A stretch of DNA of 17,436 bases from Kiritimatiellaceae bacterium (GCA_002691095.1 NZGU01000030.1:16758-34193); one strand, 5' to 3'. Shown: positions 1 to 8,668, counted from the stretch's first letter. The notes: generated by a model not told the origin, from the sequence alone. Made by a program: numbers and translations.

Positions 1-1
1 T

Positions 2-910
2 CGTATTGAGGCGATTGGGGATTCGATTAGGACGTGGATTAATGGGGTGCCGGCGGCGCATTTGATTGATGATCGGAGTGCGGCGGGTTTTATTGGGTTG
101 CAGGTGCATGGGGTGGGTGGAAATCGTGAGCGAATTGGGAGTCAGGTGCGGTGGCGGAATATTCGTATTATTGCGGAGGATGCGGGGGCGTATGCGCGCC
201 CGATTTCGTTGGTGGGGCGGCCGAAACATAATACGTTATCGCCGGAGGAGCGGGCGAGTGGGTGGCGGATGTTGTGGGATGGTAAGACGACGAAGGGCTG
301 GCGGGGGGCGAAGCGGGCTGATTTTCCGCCGGTGGGGTGGGAGATGGAGTCGCGTCGGGGATATGATGGGGTGTTGCGGGTGTTGTCGAGTGGGGGGGGG
401 GAGTCTCGGAATGGGGGCGATATTGTGACGGAGGAGGCGTTTGAGAATTTTGAGTTGTCGCTGGAGTTTAAGTTGAGTGAGGGGGCGAATAGCGGGATTA
501 AGTATTATGTGGATACGGAGTTGAACAAGGGGGTGGGTTCGGCGATTGGGTTGGAGTATCAGTTGTTGGATGATGCGAGACATCCGGATGCAAAGAAGGG
601 GAATCATGCGGGGTCGCGTACGTTGGCTTCGCTGTATGATTTGATGGAGGCGGATCCGGCGAAGATGGTGAAACCGGTGGGGGAGTGGAATCGGGCGTAT
701 ATTCGGTCGGTTGGTAACGAGGTGGAGCATTGGTTGAATGGCCGGAAGGTGTTGAGTTATGTGCGTAAGAGTGCGGAGTTCCGGGCACGGGTTGCGCGGA
801 GTAAGTATGCGAAGTGGGATCGGTTTGGGGAGCGGGATGCGGGATTGATTTTGTTGCAGGATCATGGGGATTTAGTTGAGTTTCGTAATATTAAAATGAA
901 GCGTTATTAG
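2..910 (+). CDS. Tandem DUF1080 (3-keto-disaccharide hydrolase family) protein, 5' truncated
   Basis: The reading frame is open from the second base of the window, so the gene starts upstream; 302 residues are visible. The first ~60 visible residues are the end of one DUF1080 jelly-roll domain (GDSIRTWINGVPAAHLID, then a QVRWRNIRI end strand). A second, complete DUF1080 domain follows from about visible residue 87 (GWRMLWDGKTTKGW) to the C-terminus (VEFRNIKMKRY). Family members include hydrolases of 3-keto-glycosides and 3-keto-disaccharides, usually exported; any signal peptide would lie outside the window. The next gene, a Tat-exported Gfo/Idh/MocA oxidoreductase, starts 11 bases after the stop, and its AGGAGG ribosome site overlaps the stop region. 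The pair suggests oxidation at C3 of a sugar followed by cleavage. The fold is confident; the substrate is unknown. Confidence 0.85.
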   Translation, partial: RIEAIGDSIRTWINGVPAAHLIDDRSAAGFIGLQVHGVGGNRERIGSQVRWRNIRIIAEDAGAYARPISLVGRPKHNTLSPEERASGWRMLWDGKTTKGWRGAKRADFPPVGWEMESRRGYDGVLRVLSSGGGESRNGGDIVTEEAFENFELSLEFKLSEGANSGIKYYVDTELNKGVGSAIGLEYQLLDDARHPDAKKGNHAGSRTLASLYDLMEADPAKMVKPVGEWNRAYIRSVGNEVEHWLNGRKVLSYVRKSAEFRARVARSKYAKWDRFGERDAGLILLQDHGDLVEFRNIKMKRY

Positions 911-921
911 GAGGTAGTGGG

Positions 922-2268
922 ATGAGTTTTGATCGGAGAAACGTGTTGAAGCGGGGCGTGGTTGGAGTGGCGGGTGTGGCGGTGGCGAGCCATCATGCGC
1001 GGGCGGCATCGGCGAAGAGTTATGGGCGGATTATGGGTTCGAATGAGCGGATTCATGTGGCGGTTCAGGGGCTGGGGGGTCGGGGCCGTTCGTTTGCGGG
1101 TTCGATTGGTAATCCGGCGAATAATGCGGAGTTGTTGTATTTGTGTGATGTGGCGGATAGCCGGTTGGAGAAGGCGGCGAGGGTGTTTGCGGAGAAGGGC
1201 TGTTCGACTCCGGTGATGGAGAAGGATGTTCGTAATATTTTGGCAGATGAGCGTGTGGATGCGGTGATTATGGCGACGCCGGATCATTGGCATGCACCGG
1301 GTGCTTGTATGGCGATGGCGGCGGGTAAGCATGTTTATGTGGAGAAGCCTTGTAGTCATAATATGCATGAGAATGAGCTGATTGTTCAGTTTCGGGATCA
1401 TTACAAGTGTGTGGTGCAGATGGGCAATCAGCAGCGTTCTTCGTTGGAGACGCAGGAGATTATTCGGGCGCTTCATGAGGGCTTAATTGGAGAGATGTAT
1501 AAGGCGACTACGTTTTATGTGAATAAGCGGGGTTCTGTGCCGCGGCAGCAAGCTAAAGCGGTTCCGGCGGGGTTGGATTGGAATCTGTTTCAGGGGCCGG
1601 CGCCGCGGAAGGAGTATGTGGGAGGGGTCGAGAATTATATTTGGCATTGGTATGGCTGGGACTATGGCACGGCGGAGATGGGGAACAATGCGACGCACGA
1701 GCTGGATATTGCTCGGTGGGCGTTGGCGGTGGATTTGCCGGAGGAGGTGAGTGTGCGGTCGGGTAAGCATCAGTACATTGAGGATGGGTGGGAGATGTAT
1801 GATTCGATGGAGGCGCGCTTTGAGTTTGAGGGGGGGAAGGTGATTGAGTGGGATGGACAGAGTCGGAATGGGTATCCAAAATATGGTCGGGGACGGGGTA
1901 CGATTATTTATGGTGCATCGGGCTCTGTATTTGTCGATCGAAACGGATATCAGGTGTTTGGGTTGGATGGAAAGTTGGTGAGGGATAGCAAGTCGAAGGA
2001 TAAAGAGGAGGGGATGGGCGTGACGGCTGGCGGTGGGATGTCTGAGCGGCATGTGCGTAATTTCTTTGCGGCGATTCGGGGGGAAGAGGCGTTGGCTTCT
2101 CCGATTGAGCAGGGGGCGGTGAGTCAGGCGATGACGCATTATGCGAATATCGCGGCGCGGACGGGCAAAAATTTTGGGGTGGATAGCAGAACGGGTCGTA
2201 TCTTTGATCGGGATGCGATGCAGTTGTGGTCGCGTGAATATGAGCCGGGCTGGGAGCCGAAGATATAG
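922..2268 (+). CDS. Gfo/Idh/MocA family oxidoreductase with Tat signal
   Basis: A 448-residue NAD(P)-dependent sugar oxidoreductase. The N-terminus has a twin-arginine motif (DRRNVLKRG) followed by a hydrophobic stretch and an AxA-like cleavage region near residue 30, so export by Tat with bound cofactor is likely. A Rossmann nucleotide-binding loop (VAVQGLGGRG) lies near residues 47-56. The conserved EKP motif is at residues 141-143, and a THELDIARW segment (His259, Asp262) matches the family's catalytic region. The large C-terminal part is the usual alpha/beta domain. AGGAGG sits 7-12 bases before the ATG, supporting this start. The gene follows a DUF1080 gene closely and ends at an intrinsic terminator, so the two form the end of one transcript. 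Exported Gfo/Idh proteins of this kind can make 3-keto sugars for DUF1080 hydrolases; that coupling is inferred here. Confidence 0.9.
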   Translation: MSFDRRNVLKRGVVGVAGVAVASHHARAASAKSYGRIMGSNERIHVAVQGLGGRGRSFAGSIGNPANNAELLYLCDVADSRLEKAARVFAEKGCSTPVMEKDVRNILADERVDAVIMATPDHWHAPGACMAMAAGKHVYVEKPCSHNMHENELIVQFRDHYKCVVQMGNQQRSSLETQEIIRALHEGLIGEMYKATTFYVNKRGSVPRQQAKAVPAGLDWNLFQGPAPRKEYVGGVENYIWHWYGWDYGTAEMGNNATHELDIARWALAVDLPEEVSVRSGKHQYIEDGWEMYDSMEARFEFEGGKVIEWDGQSRNGYPKYGRGRGTIIYGASGSVFVDRNGYQVFGLDGKLVRDSKSKDKEEGMGVTAGGGMSERHVRNFFAAIRGEEALASPIEQGAVSQAMTHYANIAARTGKNFGVDSRTGRIFDRDAMQLWSREYEPGWEPKI

Positions 2269-2291
2269 AAGCGTGTGGCTTGTGATGGGGG

Positions 2292-2323
2292 CGCCTGAGA
2301 GAGTTTCTCTTGGGCGTTTTTTT
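2292..2323 (+). terminator. Intrinsic terminator after the Gfo/Idh gene
   Basis: A 10-bp stem (2292-2301 pairing with 2307-2316, including two G-T pairs) closes a 5-base loop and is followed by seven T residues at 2317-2323. It lies about 24 bases after the oxidoreductase stop codon. Confidence 0.85.
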
Positions 2324-2443
2324 GTTTTGAGGGGGGAGAGAATGGTGGGGGTTGGGCATTGCACCGGGCTAAGTGGGTATGCTTCACTTCTGCGCATACG
2401 TTGCGAGGGTGTAGATTTTTGCTGAGCAGCGGAGGAGAACGAT

Positions 2444-3787
2444 ATGCGAATTGTGATTATCGGTGCAGGAAATGCGGGACGACAGTTGGCGCAGCGGTTG
2501 TGCGAGGAGAAGCACAGCGTGATTATGGTGGATGCGAACGCGGAGCGGTTGGCGGAGGCGGAAGCTGGGTTGGATATTCTGTCGATTTGTGGCGAGGGTA
2601 CGCATCCGGCGGTGTTGCATGAGGCGCAGGTGGAGCGGGCGGATTTGTTGATTGCGGTGACGGATCGGGATGAGGTGAATATTCTGAGCTGTTTGATGGC
2701 GCATGCGGCGGGAGCGAAGGGGAAGATTGCGCGGGTGGTGGAGCCAGCGTTTTTGGAGGAGACGGAGGCGTATGATCTGCAGCGCATGGGCATTGATCTG
2801 GTGATTAACCAGAAACAGGAGTGCGCGCATGAGGTGCATAATATGTTGATGATGCCGGGGGCGCATGAGGTATTTGATCTGTTTAACGGGCAGGTGATTG
2901 TGGCGGGATGTCGGGTAACGGCGGTGAGTCCGTTGCTGGAGCGGACGCCCGCGGAGTGCAACCGGTTGGATTTGATGCAGGAGGTGCGGGCGATTGCGAT
3001 TCGGCGGGGGGATGAGTTGGTGGTGCCGCGGGGCCATACGGTGTTTGAGCAGGAGGATTTGGTTTATATTGTGGGAACGCACGCGCAGGTGGCGAACTTT
3101 TTCACATGGGTGAGTCCGGATATTAAACCGTTTGAGCGGGTGGTCATTGGTGGCGGTGGCGATTTGGGATTGATGCTCGCGCAGCATGTGGAGAAGAATT
3201 TTGATTGTGTGCTATTGGAGGTGGATGAGGCGCGCGCGTTGACCTGTGCGGCGGAGTTGGATTCGACGCTGGTGTTGCGAGCGGATGCGTTGACGGAGAG
3301 CGCGATGGAGGAGGCGGGGATTCATGAGCGGACGGCGTTTATTGCGCTGACGGGGGATGATGAGAACAATATTATGAATTGCTTGTTGGCGCAGAAGATG
3401 GGGGCGGCGTTTACGGCGACGCAGATTGCGCGAACGGATTTTGTGCCTGTGGTGGAGCAACTCTATTTGGTGAATCGGGTGGTGAGTCCGTATATTTCGA
3501 CAACGCATACCATTTTGCACTGGTTGCGCTCGAAGCGGGTGCGCGCGGCGGCATTATTGCATAATTTGCCGGGCGAGCTGTTGGATATGGTGGTGGCACC
3601 GGGACATGAGATTGATGGGGTTGCGATCAAGGATATTTCGCTGCCAGAGCGATCGGTGATTGCAACCGTGTTGCGCGAGCAGGCGGTGCATACGGCGACA
3701 GGGGATCTGCAGTTGGTGGCAGGCGATCGGGTGCTGGTGTTTACGCATGCGGATGAGGTGGGGCAAATACGGACGATGTTTCAGTAG
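2444..3787 (+). CDS. trkA: Trk potassium uptake system NAD-binding peripheral protein TrkA
   Basis: A 447-residue cytoplasmic regulatory subunit of the Trk potassium transporter. It has two RCK repeats: a first Rossmann domain with GAGNAG at residues 7-12 and an acidic residue after the second strand (VDANAERL), and a second one starting near residue 230 (VVIGGGGDLG). Each is followed by a smaller RCK_C-type domain. Length and two-repeat architecture match classical TrkA (about 450-460 residues) rather than the one-repeat KtrA. A GGAGGA ribosome site about 8 bases upstream supports the start. trkH begins 3 bases after the stop codon, so the two subunits are made from one message. NAD(H) or ATP binding to the ring of TrkA subunits gates TrkH in known systems. 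Confidence 0.95.
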   Translation: MRIVIIGAGNAGRQLAQRLCEEKHSVIMVDANAERLAEAEAGLDILSICGEGTHPAVLHEAQVERADLLIAVTDRDEVNILSCLMAHAAGAKGKIARVVEPAFLEETEAYDLQRMGIDLVINQKQECAHEVHNMLMMPGAHEVFDLFNGQVIVAGCRVTAVSPLLERTPAECNRLDLMQEVRAIAIRRGDELVVPRGHTVFEQEDLVYIVGTHAQVANFFTWVSPDIKPFERVVIGGGGDLGLMLAQHVEKNFDCVLLEVDEARALTCAAELDSTLVLRADALTESAMEEAGIHERTAFIALTGDDENNIMNCLLAQKMGAAFTATQIARTDFVPVVEQLYLVNRVVSPYISTTHTILHWLRSKRVRAAALLHNLPGELLDMVVAPGHEIDGVAIKDISLPERSVIATVLREQAVHTATGDLQLVAGDRVLVFTHADEVGQIRTMFQ

Positions 3788-3790
3788 ACG

Positions 3791-5242
3791 ATGAATCGTA
3801 GAGCGGTATTTCAGTTGGTTTCGTATCTGACGCTGGTGATTGGGCTGGCGATGCTGGGCTGTGCCGGGGTGTCGTGGTTTTATCAGGAACCGCTTGCGTT
3901 GCGGTTGAGCTTGGTGAGCGCGGGTGCGTTGGCGGTGGCGTTTGCACTGTTGCTGGGCTGGTTGACTCGGGGGCCGGTAAATCTCTCGCGGCGGGATGGC
4001 TTCGGGGTGGTGACGTTCGGGTGGTTAACGGTGACGGTGTTCGGTTCGTTGCCCTATCTTTTTTCGGGGGTGATTTCGCACCCGGTGTCGGCGCTGTTTG
4101 AGACGATGTCGGGCTTTACGACGACGGGGGCTTCGGTCTTGAGCGATTTGGAATCTATTCCGCGTTCGATTCATTTTTGGCGGGCGCTGACGAATTGGTT
4201 TGGGGGGATGGGAGTACTGGTTTTGTGCGTGGCGATCCTGCCGTTTTTGGGTGTGGGTGGAATGCAGATTTTCCGGGCGGAGATGCCGGGGCCGTCGAAG
4301 GATCGGTTGACACCTCGTATTACGACGACGGCTAAGTTGTTGTGGGGAGTTTATCTGTTGTTGTCGGTGGCGGAGGCGTTGCTGCTCCGATTTGTGGGGG
4401 GCATGGGTTGGTTTGATGCGGTTTGTCACACGTTCACGACGATGGCGACCGGTGGTTTTTCGACGAGGAGTGCAAGCATCGGGGCGTTTGATAGCGCGGC
4501 GGTGGATTGGATTGTGACGTTCTTTATGTTTTTGGCGGGGATCAACTTTTCATTGCACTATCGGGCGTTGACGGGAAAGCCGGGCTATTATCTGCGGGAT
4601 GCGGAGTTTCGGTTTTATGCGCTACTGTTGCTGATTGTGATCGGGGTGGTGACGGTGAATATCTATGTGGCGGGGTTGGCGCCGCTGGGGGATTCGATTC
4701 GGCAGGCGGCGTTTACAACGGTTTCGATTGTGACGACAACGGGATTTGCGACGGCGGATTTTGATCAGTGGCCGGAAGCGGTTCGAATTCTGTTGGTCGG
4801 GATGATGTTTTTTGGGGGGTGCGCCGGGTCGACGGGCGGTAGCATGAAGATTGTGCGGGTCTATATTATTGTGAAGATGATGGTGCGGGAGATAAAGGTG
4901 TTTATGCGACCCTCGGCTGTGATGCAGCCGAAACTGGGGGGCAAGCCGATTGAGCCGGTGATCATTGCGCATATCTGTGCGTTCTTTGCCATCTTTGTGT
5001 TGGTGTTTGCGTTGGGCTCTTTCATTATGACGTTTTTCACGCCGAATTTGGAGACGGCGGCCACGTCGGTGATTGCCACGTTGGGTAATATTGGGCCGGG
5101 GTTGAATGCGGTGGGAGCGACTCAAAATTATGCGGCGATTCCTCCTGTGGGGCAGGCGTTTTTGACGTTTCTGATGCTGCTCGGTCGGTTGGAGCTGTAT
5201 ACTGTTTTGATCCTATTTCTGCCGAGTTTCTGGAAGCGGTAG
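3791..5242 (+). CDS. trkH: Trk potassium uptake system membrane protein TrkH
   Basis: A 483-residue polytopic inner-membrane potassium channel subunit of the TrkH/KtrB superfamily. All four pore-loop filter segments are visible with their conserved glycines: TTTGAS around residue 113, MATGGFST around 221, VTTTGFAT around 318 and ATLGNIGPG around 432. The intramembrane-loop region after the third filter is glycine-rich (FFGGCAGSTGGSMK), as in TrkH. The many hydrophobic helices and the length fit the family. No clear Shine-Dalgarno site precedes the ATG, and it starts 3 bases after the trkA stop, so translational coupling is likely. The partner TrkA is immediately upstream. The next gene begins 4 bases after the stop. 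Confidence 0.95.
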   Translation: MNRRAVFQLVSYLTLVIGLAMLGCAGVSWFYQEPLALRLSLVSAGALAVAFALLLGWLTRGPVNLSRRDGFGVVTFGWLTVTVFGSLPYLFSGVISHPVSALFETMSGFTTTGASVLSDLESIPRSIHFWRALTNWFGGMGVLVLCVAILPFLGVGGMQIFRAEMPGPSKDRLTPRITTTAKLLWGVYLLLSVAEALLLRFVGGMGWFDAVCHTFTTMATGGFSTRSASIGAFDSAAVDWIVTFFMFLAGINFSLHYRALTGKPGYYLRDAEFRFYALLLLIVIGVVTVNIYVAGLAPLGDSIRQAAFTTVSIVTTTGFATADFDQWPEAVRILLVGMMFFGGCAGSTGGSMKIVRVYIIVKMMVREIKVFMRPSAVMQPKLGGKPIEPVIIAHICAFFAIFVLVFALGSFIMTFFTPNLETAATSVIATLGNIGPGLNAVGATQNYAAIPPVGQAFLTFLMLLGRLELYTVLILFLPSFWKR

Positions 5243-5246
5243 GCGG

Positions 5247-5978
5247 ATGGAAGTGGAGCGATTATCCAAGATTATGGCGGCGCGGGGGTTGTGTTCGCGC
5301 CGCGAGGCGGATCGGTTTATTGAGCGTGGGCTGGTTCGGGTGGATGGCGTGGTGGTGGATCGATTGGGCACAAAAGTTTCGCCGGAAGCTGAGATTGTAT
5401 TGAGTGAGGGGGCGGCGGCGGAACAGGCGGAGTTGGCGACGTTTTTGTTGAATAAGCCGATTGGATATGTGTCGGGGCAGCCGGAAGAGGGATATAAGGC
5501 GGCGGTTTCATTGATTAAGGGAACCTCGCAGTGGCGGGCGGATCGATCGGCGCGCACTTTTTCTGGAGATCAGTTGCGGGGAGTGGCGCCGGCGGGTCGA
5601 TTGGATATTGATTCGAACGGGTTGCTGGTGCTAACGCAGGATGGGCGGGTGGCGCGGACGTTGATTGGGGAGGAGACGAGCGTGGAGAAGGAGTATCTGG
5701 TGCGGGTGCGAGGGGAGCTGGATGAGCGGGGGTTAACGCGATTGAATCATGGCTTGCAACTGGATGGGAAAGCGTTGAAGCCTGCGAAGGTGAAGTGGCA
5801 GAATCGGGATCAGTTGCGGTTTGTGTTGCGGGAGGGGAAGAAGCGGCAGATTCGGCGTATGTGCGAGTTGGTGGGACTGAAGGTGGTGGGCTTGAAGCGA
5901 ATTCGCATTGGGAAGGTTGTGTTGGGAAATCTGCCAGAGGGTCAGTGGCGTTATCTGGATACGCTTGAACAATTCTAA
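5247..5978 (+). CDS. rRNA pseudouridine synthase, RluB/RluE/RluF type
   Basis: A 243-residue RNA pseudouridine synthase (COG1187-type), which isomerises specific uridines in ribosomal RNA. An N-terminal S4 RNA-binding domain covers about residues 1-60 (RLSKIMAARGLCSRREADRF). The catalytic domain starts at FLLNKPIGYVSG and carries the active-site motif AGRLDIDSNGLLVLTQDG, whose first Asp is the expected nucleophile. The C-terminal REGKKRQIRRMCE motif is also typical. An extra segment of about 25 residues before the catalytic motif resembles RluF-like members more than RluB, but the exact target uridine cannot be read from the sequence. The ATG is 4 bases after the trkH stop, which suggests one operon although the functions are unrelated. 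Confidence 0.92.
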   Translation: MEVERLSKIMAARGLCSRREADRFIERGLVRVDGVVVDRLGTKVSPEAEIVLSEGAAAEQAELATFLLNKPIGYVSGQPEEGYKAAVSLIKGTSQWRADRSARTFSGDQLRGVAPAGRLDIDSNGLLVLTQDGRVARTLIGEETSVEKEYLVRVRGELDERGLTRLNHGLQLDGKALKPAKVKWQNRDQLRFVLREGKKRQIRRMCELVGLKVVGLKRIRIGKVVLGNLPEGQWRYLDTLEQF

Positions 5979-6024
5979 CATTAATCAGATTGTGCATCGG
6001 GCGGTGAATTGAGAGCGTATCGGC

Positions 6025-6654
6025 ATGAGAGTTTTCCTTTTTGATATTGGTAATGTGTTGTGCAATTTCGATTTTGATCGGTTACTGAAGACGTATGAGC
6101 AGATTTCGGGAAAGCCGGTGGGGATTCATGAACCGGAGGATCAGAGGCTCTACAATGCGGTGGAGACGGGTGAGATTACCGATCAGGAGTATGTGGAGCG
6201 GATGAATGAGCGGAAGCAGATTTCGTGGGAAGTGGAGGATTTGGTGCGGGCGTGGCAGGATATTTTTTCGGCGAATGAGGTGGGTCGGTCGCTCTATTAT
6301 CATGCGATTGATCAGCAGGTACCGGTGTTTACGTTGAGCAATATTGCGGAGTATCACATCAAGGCTATTAATCGTAATTGGGATAATTTGCTGGATCAGG
6401 CGACGGGTCTTTTTCTTTCGTATCAAATGGGCTATCGCAAGCCGCATCCGAAAATTTATGAGGCGACGGTAGACTATTTGAATGTGTCGCCAGAGGAGTG
6501 TTTCTTTGTTGATGACTTGCCGGAAAACGTCGAGGCGGCACGAGCGCTGGGCATAGAGGCGCACCTTTTTCTGCCCCAGCATTATGATTGCGTGGTGGAA
6601 GAGGCGAATCAATTTTTTGCGTGGGATTCGCTTGCGGTTGCGTCGTCGGATTAG
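6025..6654 (+). CDS. HAD-superfamily phosphatase, YihX-like
   Basis: A 209-residue soluble HAD hydrolase. Motif I is FDIGNVL at residues 6-12 with the nucleophile Asp7. The usual second Asp is replaced by Gly, exactly as in E. coli YihX (FDLGNV). Motif II is TLSN, motif III is the Lys of YRKPHPKIYE and motif IV is FVDDLPENVEAA. A helical cap lies between motifs I and II. YihX is an alpha-D-glucose-1-phosphate phosphatase, so a sugar-phosphate substrate is plausible but unproven. The gene lies 46 bases after the pseudouridine synthase and probably ends the trkA operon. Its stop codon overlaps the htpG stop on the other strand by 4 bases. Confidence 0.85.
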   Translation: MRVFLFDIGNVLCNFDFDRLLKTYEQISGKPVGIHEPEDQRLYNAVETGEITDQEYVERMNERKQISWEVEDLVRAWQDIFSANEVGRSLYYHAIDQQVPVFTLSNIAEYHIKAINRNWDNLLDQATGLFLSYQMGYRKPHPKIYEATVDYLNVSPEECFFVDDLPENVEAARALGIEAHLFLPQHYDCVVEEANQFFAWDSLAVASSD

Positions 6655-8507
6655 GCCTCGCTGAGTAGATCATTGAGCCGTGTGGTGAAGGCGGCTGGAT
6701 CTTTGAGTTTGGCACCCGAAGCGAGTACGGCCTGATCGTGGAGCAGATGCGTGAGGGCTTCCGCTTTGGAATCGTTAGCAGCATGTAGTGCTTGTACTTT
6801 CTGGACGATGGGATGCTCGGGGTTGAGTTCGAGGACGCTTTGAGTTTCGGGAACGGGTTGTCCCATGCGGCGCATCATCTCTTCGATGTGGGGACTCATG
6901 GTGTTTTCTTCACCGACGAGTACGGCGGCGGAATCTTTGAGGCGGGTGGTGAGTTTGACTTCTTTGACGCCGTTGAGGAGCTCTTTGGCGTAGCCAATAA
7001 AGCCTTCGAAGGTTTTCTCTTCTTCCTTGAGTGCGTCCGTGTCGTCTTGTTCGCCTTTGTTGACGGCTTTGAGTTTTTTGCCTTTGAACTCCATGAGCTG
7101 GGGCATGACAAAATCGTCGATGGGATCGGTCATCAGAAGCACTTCGCGGCCTTCGGCTTTATAGCGTTCGAGGTAGGGCGAGTTGGCGATCTGGTCGCGG
7201 TTTTCTCCGGCGAGGTAGAGGATTTCTTCCTGATCATCGGTTAAGTTTTCGATGTAGTGGGCGAGAGTGGTTTTTTCGCCGGGTTCTTTGGTGGTGCTTT
7301 CGAAGAGGAGGAGGTCCGCGATTTTCTCTTTATTGGACCAGTCGGATTGAAGGCCTTCTTTGAGGAGGGTGCCAAACTCTTCGTGCAACCCGCTGAATTT
7401 TTCAAAATCTTTTTCTTTGATTTGCGCGAGGGTTTTGAGGATTCGGCTGACGAGGTTGTTACGAATTTTTTCGAGCTGTGGGTTCTCTTGCAAAATTTCG
7501 CGGGAGACGTTGAGGGGGAGGTCGGAGGCATCGACAACGCCTTTGACGAAGCGGAGATAGCCGGGTAGGAGGTTGTCGAATTCATTGGAGATGAAGACGC
7601 GCTGGACGTAGAGGTTGAGGTGCGCTTTTGGGTCGTGGTTCATCATGAGGTCAAAGGGGCGTTTTTCGGGGATGAAGAGAAGGGCTTTGAATTCGATGGC
7701 GCCTTCGGCGTTGTAGTGAATGGTTTCGGCGGGTTCGTTCATGTCGTGCGAAAGATGTTTGTAGAACTCGCTGTATTCTTCGGCTGTGATCTCGTTTTTG
7801 GGACGGAGCCAGATGGCTTTTTGAGAGTTGATTTGCTCTTCTTTCTCCTCTTCGACTTCGCTCTCTTCATCTTTTTGGGTGGTGATGAGGGTGACGGGGT
7901 GTTCGAGGAAGTCGGAGAATTTTTTGACGGTGGAACGGATGGTCCATTCGTTGAGGTATTCTTTTGCGTCTTCTTTGAGGTGGAGGGTGATAGTGGTGCC
8001 TCGGTCGGCTTTTTCGATGGCGTCGAGGGTGAAGTTGCCGGTGCCGTTGGAGGACCAGCGGACGGCTTCGGTGCCGTGGGCTTTGGTGTCGACGGTGACG
8101 GATTCAGCGACCATGAATGAGGCGTAAAATCCGACTCCAAATTGTCCGATGAGTTCGGGGTTTTCTTTGAGGTCGGCTTCCTGAGCGCGGGCAAGAAAGG
8201 CTTTGGTGCCGGAGTGGGCGATGGTGCCGAGGTTTTCGATGACGTCTTCACGGCTCATGCCGATGCCGTTGTCGGTGAGGATGAGGGTGCCGGCTTCTTC
8301 GTCGGCACGTAGCGTGATTTTCCAATCGGTGTTGTCTTCGAGGCAGTCGGGATTGGTGAGGCCTTGGAAGCGGATTTTGTCGATGGCGTCGCAGGCGTTG
8401 GAGATGAGTTCGCGGAGGAAGACTTCGCGGTGAGAGTAGAGGGAGTGGGTGATGAGGTGGAGAAGTTGTTCGAGTTCGGTTTTAAATTGCATGGTTTCTT
8501 GAGCCAT
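6651..8507 (-). CDS. htpG: Molecular chaperone HtpG (bacterial Hsp90)
   Basis: A 618-residue homodimeric ATP-dependent chaperone, close to the 624 residues of E. coli HtpG. The N-terminal GHKL ATPase has LRELISNACDAIDKIR (ATP/Mg Asn), DNGIGM, GTIAHSGT and GQFGVGFYASFMV. The middle domain contains FISNEFDNLLPGYLRFVKG and the catalytic-loop region LNVSREILQENPQL. The C-terminal dimerisation domain ends near DLLSEA. An acidic, charged linker (EESEVEEEKEEQ) sits between the N-terminal and middle domains. A good AGGAG site precedes the ATG by 8 bases. It is divergently transcribed from ppk2, and a candidate promoter lies about 40 bases upstream of the start. The tail-to-tail overlap with the HAD gene leaves no room for a terminator between them. 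Confidence 0.97.
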   Translation of the reverse strand: MAQETMQFKTELEQLLHLITHSLYSHREVFLRELISNACDAIDKIRFQGLTNPDCLEDNTDWKITLRADEEAGTLILTDNGIGMSREDVIENLGTIAHSGTKAFLARAQEADLKENPELIGQFGVGFYASFMVAESVTVDTKAHGTEAVRWSSNGTGNFTLDAIEKADRGTTITLHLKEDAKEYLNEWTIRSTVKKFSDFLEHPVTLITTQKDEESEVEEEKEEQINSQKAIWLRPKNEITAEEYSEFYKHLSHDMNEPAETIHYNAEGAIEFKALLFIPEKRPFDLMMNHDPKAHLNLYVQRVFISNEFDNLLPGYLRFVKGVVDASDLPLNVSREILQENPQLEKIRNNLVSRILKTLAQIKEKDFEKFSGLHEEFGTLLKEGLQSDWSNKEKIADLLLFESTTKEPGEKTTLAHYIENLTDDQEEILYLAGENRDQIANSPYLERYKAEGREVLLMTDPIDDFVMPQLMEFKGKKLKAVNKGEQDDTDALKEEEKTFEGFIGYAKELLNGVKEVKLTTRLKDSAAVLVGEENTMSPHIEEMMRRMGQPVPETQSVLELNPEHPIVQKVQALHAANDSKAEALTHLLHDQAVLASGAKLKDPAAFTTRLNDLLSEA

Positions 8508-8548
8508 TTGTTTCTCTCCTGGTTGTTTCTGTAGTAAATAAGTTGTGG

Positions 8549-8577
8549 AAAATACGAAAGCCTCAGCGCGGTTTCAA
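8549..8577 (-). promoter_or_regulatory. Candidate htpG promoter
   Basis: On the minus strand, TTGAAA (8577-8572) and TATTTT (8554-8549) are separated by exactly 17 bases, about 40 bases before the htpG start. The -35 side, read as CTTGAAA, would also suit a heat-shock sigma factor, but the -10 side is not a good match to that class. Found by eye only. Confidence 0.45.
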
Positions 8578-8668
8578 GCCTGCGGTTCATTTATAAGTGT
8601 GGGGTTGTTTCGTGCCTTAGGCTTGAGAGAGCCTATCTTGACAACTCTTCGCCCTTTGTTAGGCTTGA
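8574..8668. promoter_or_regulatory. Three copies of AGGCTTGA between htpG and ppk2
   Basis: AGGCTTGA occurs on the plus strand at 8619-8626 and 8661-8668 and on the minus strand at 8581-8574. The minus-strand copy overlaps the candidate htpG -35 box, and the last plus-strand copy overlaps the candidate ppk2 -10. The middle copy also forms a small hairpin (AGGCT 8619-8623 with AGCCT 8630-8634). The layout fits a shared operator, but no regulator is known here. Confidence 0.35.
8638..8665 (+). promoter_or_regulatory. Candidate ppk2 promoter
   Basis: A perfect TTGACA (8638-8643) is followed after 16 bases by TAGGCT (8660-8665), a weak -10. It lies about 90 bases before the ppk2 start. Found by eye. 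Confidence 0.35.

Noticed and set aside
236..865. A 209-codon minus-strand frame under the DUF1080 gene
   Set aside because: It is antisense to a recognised domain, with a low-complexity His/Arg/Pro/Leu composition.
1483..2961. A 492-codon minus-strand open frame across the Gfo/Idh and trkA genes
   Set aside because: It is antisense to two well-supported genes and crosses the terminator. It has no family features; the C-rich complement of biased DNA simply lacks stop codons.
7620..8251. Long frames on both strands inside htpG
   Set aside because: Gly/Phe-rich and Ser/Lys/Pro-rich translations are artefacts of the strand bias; htpG is intact here.
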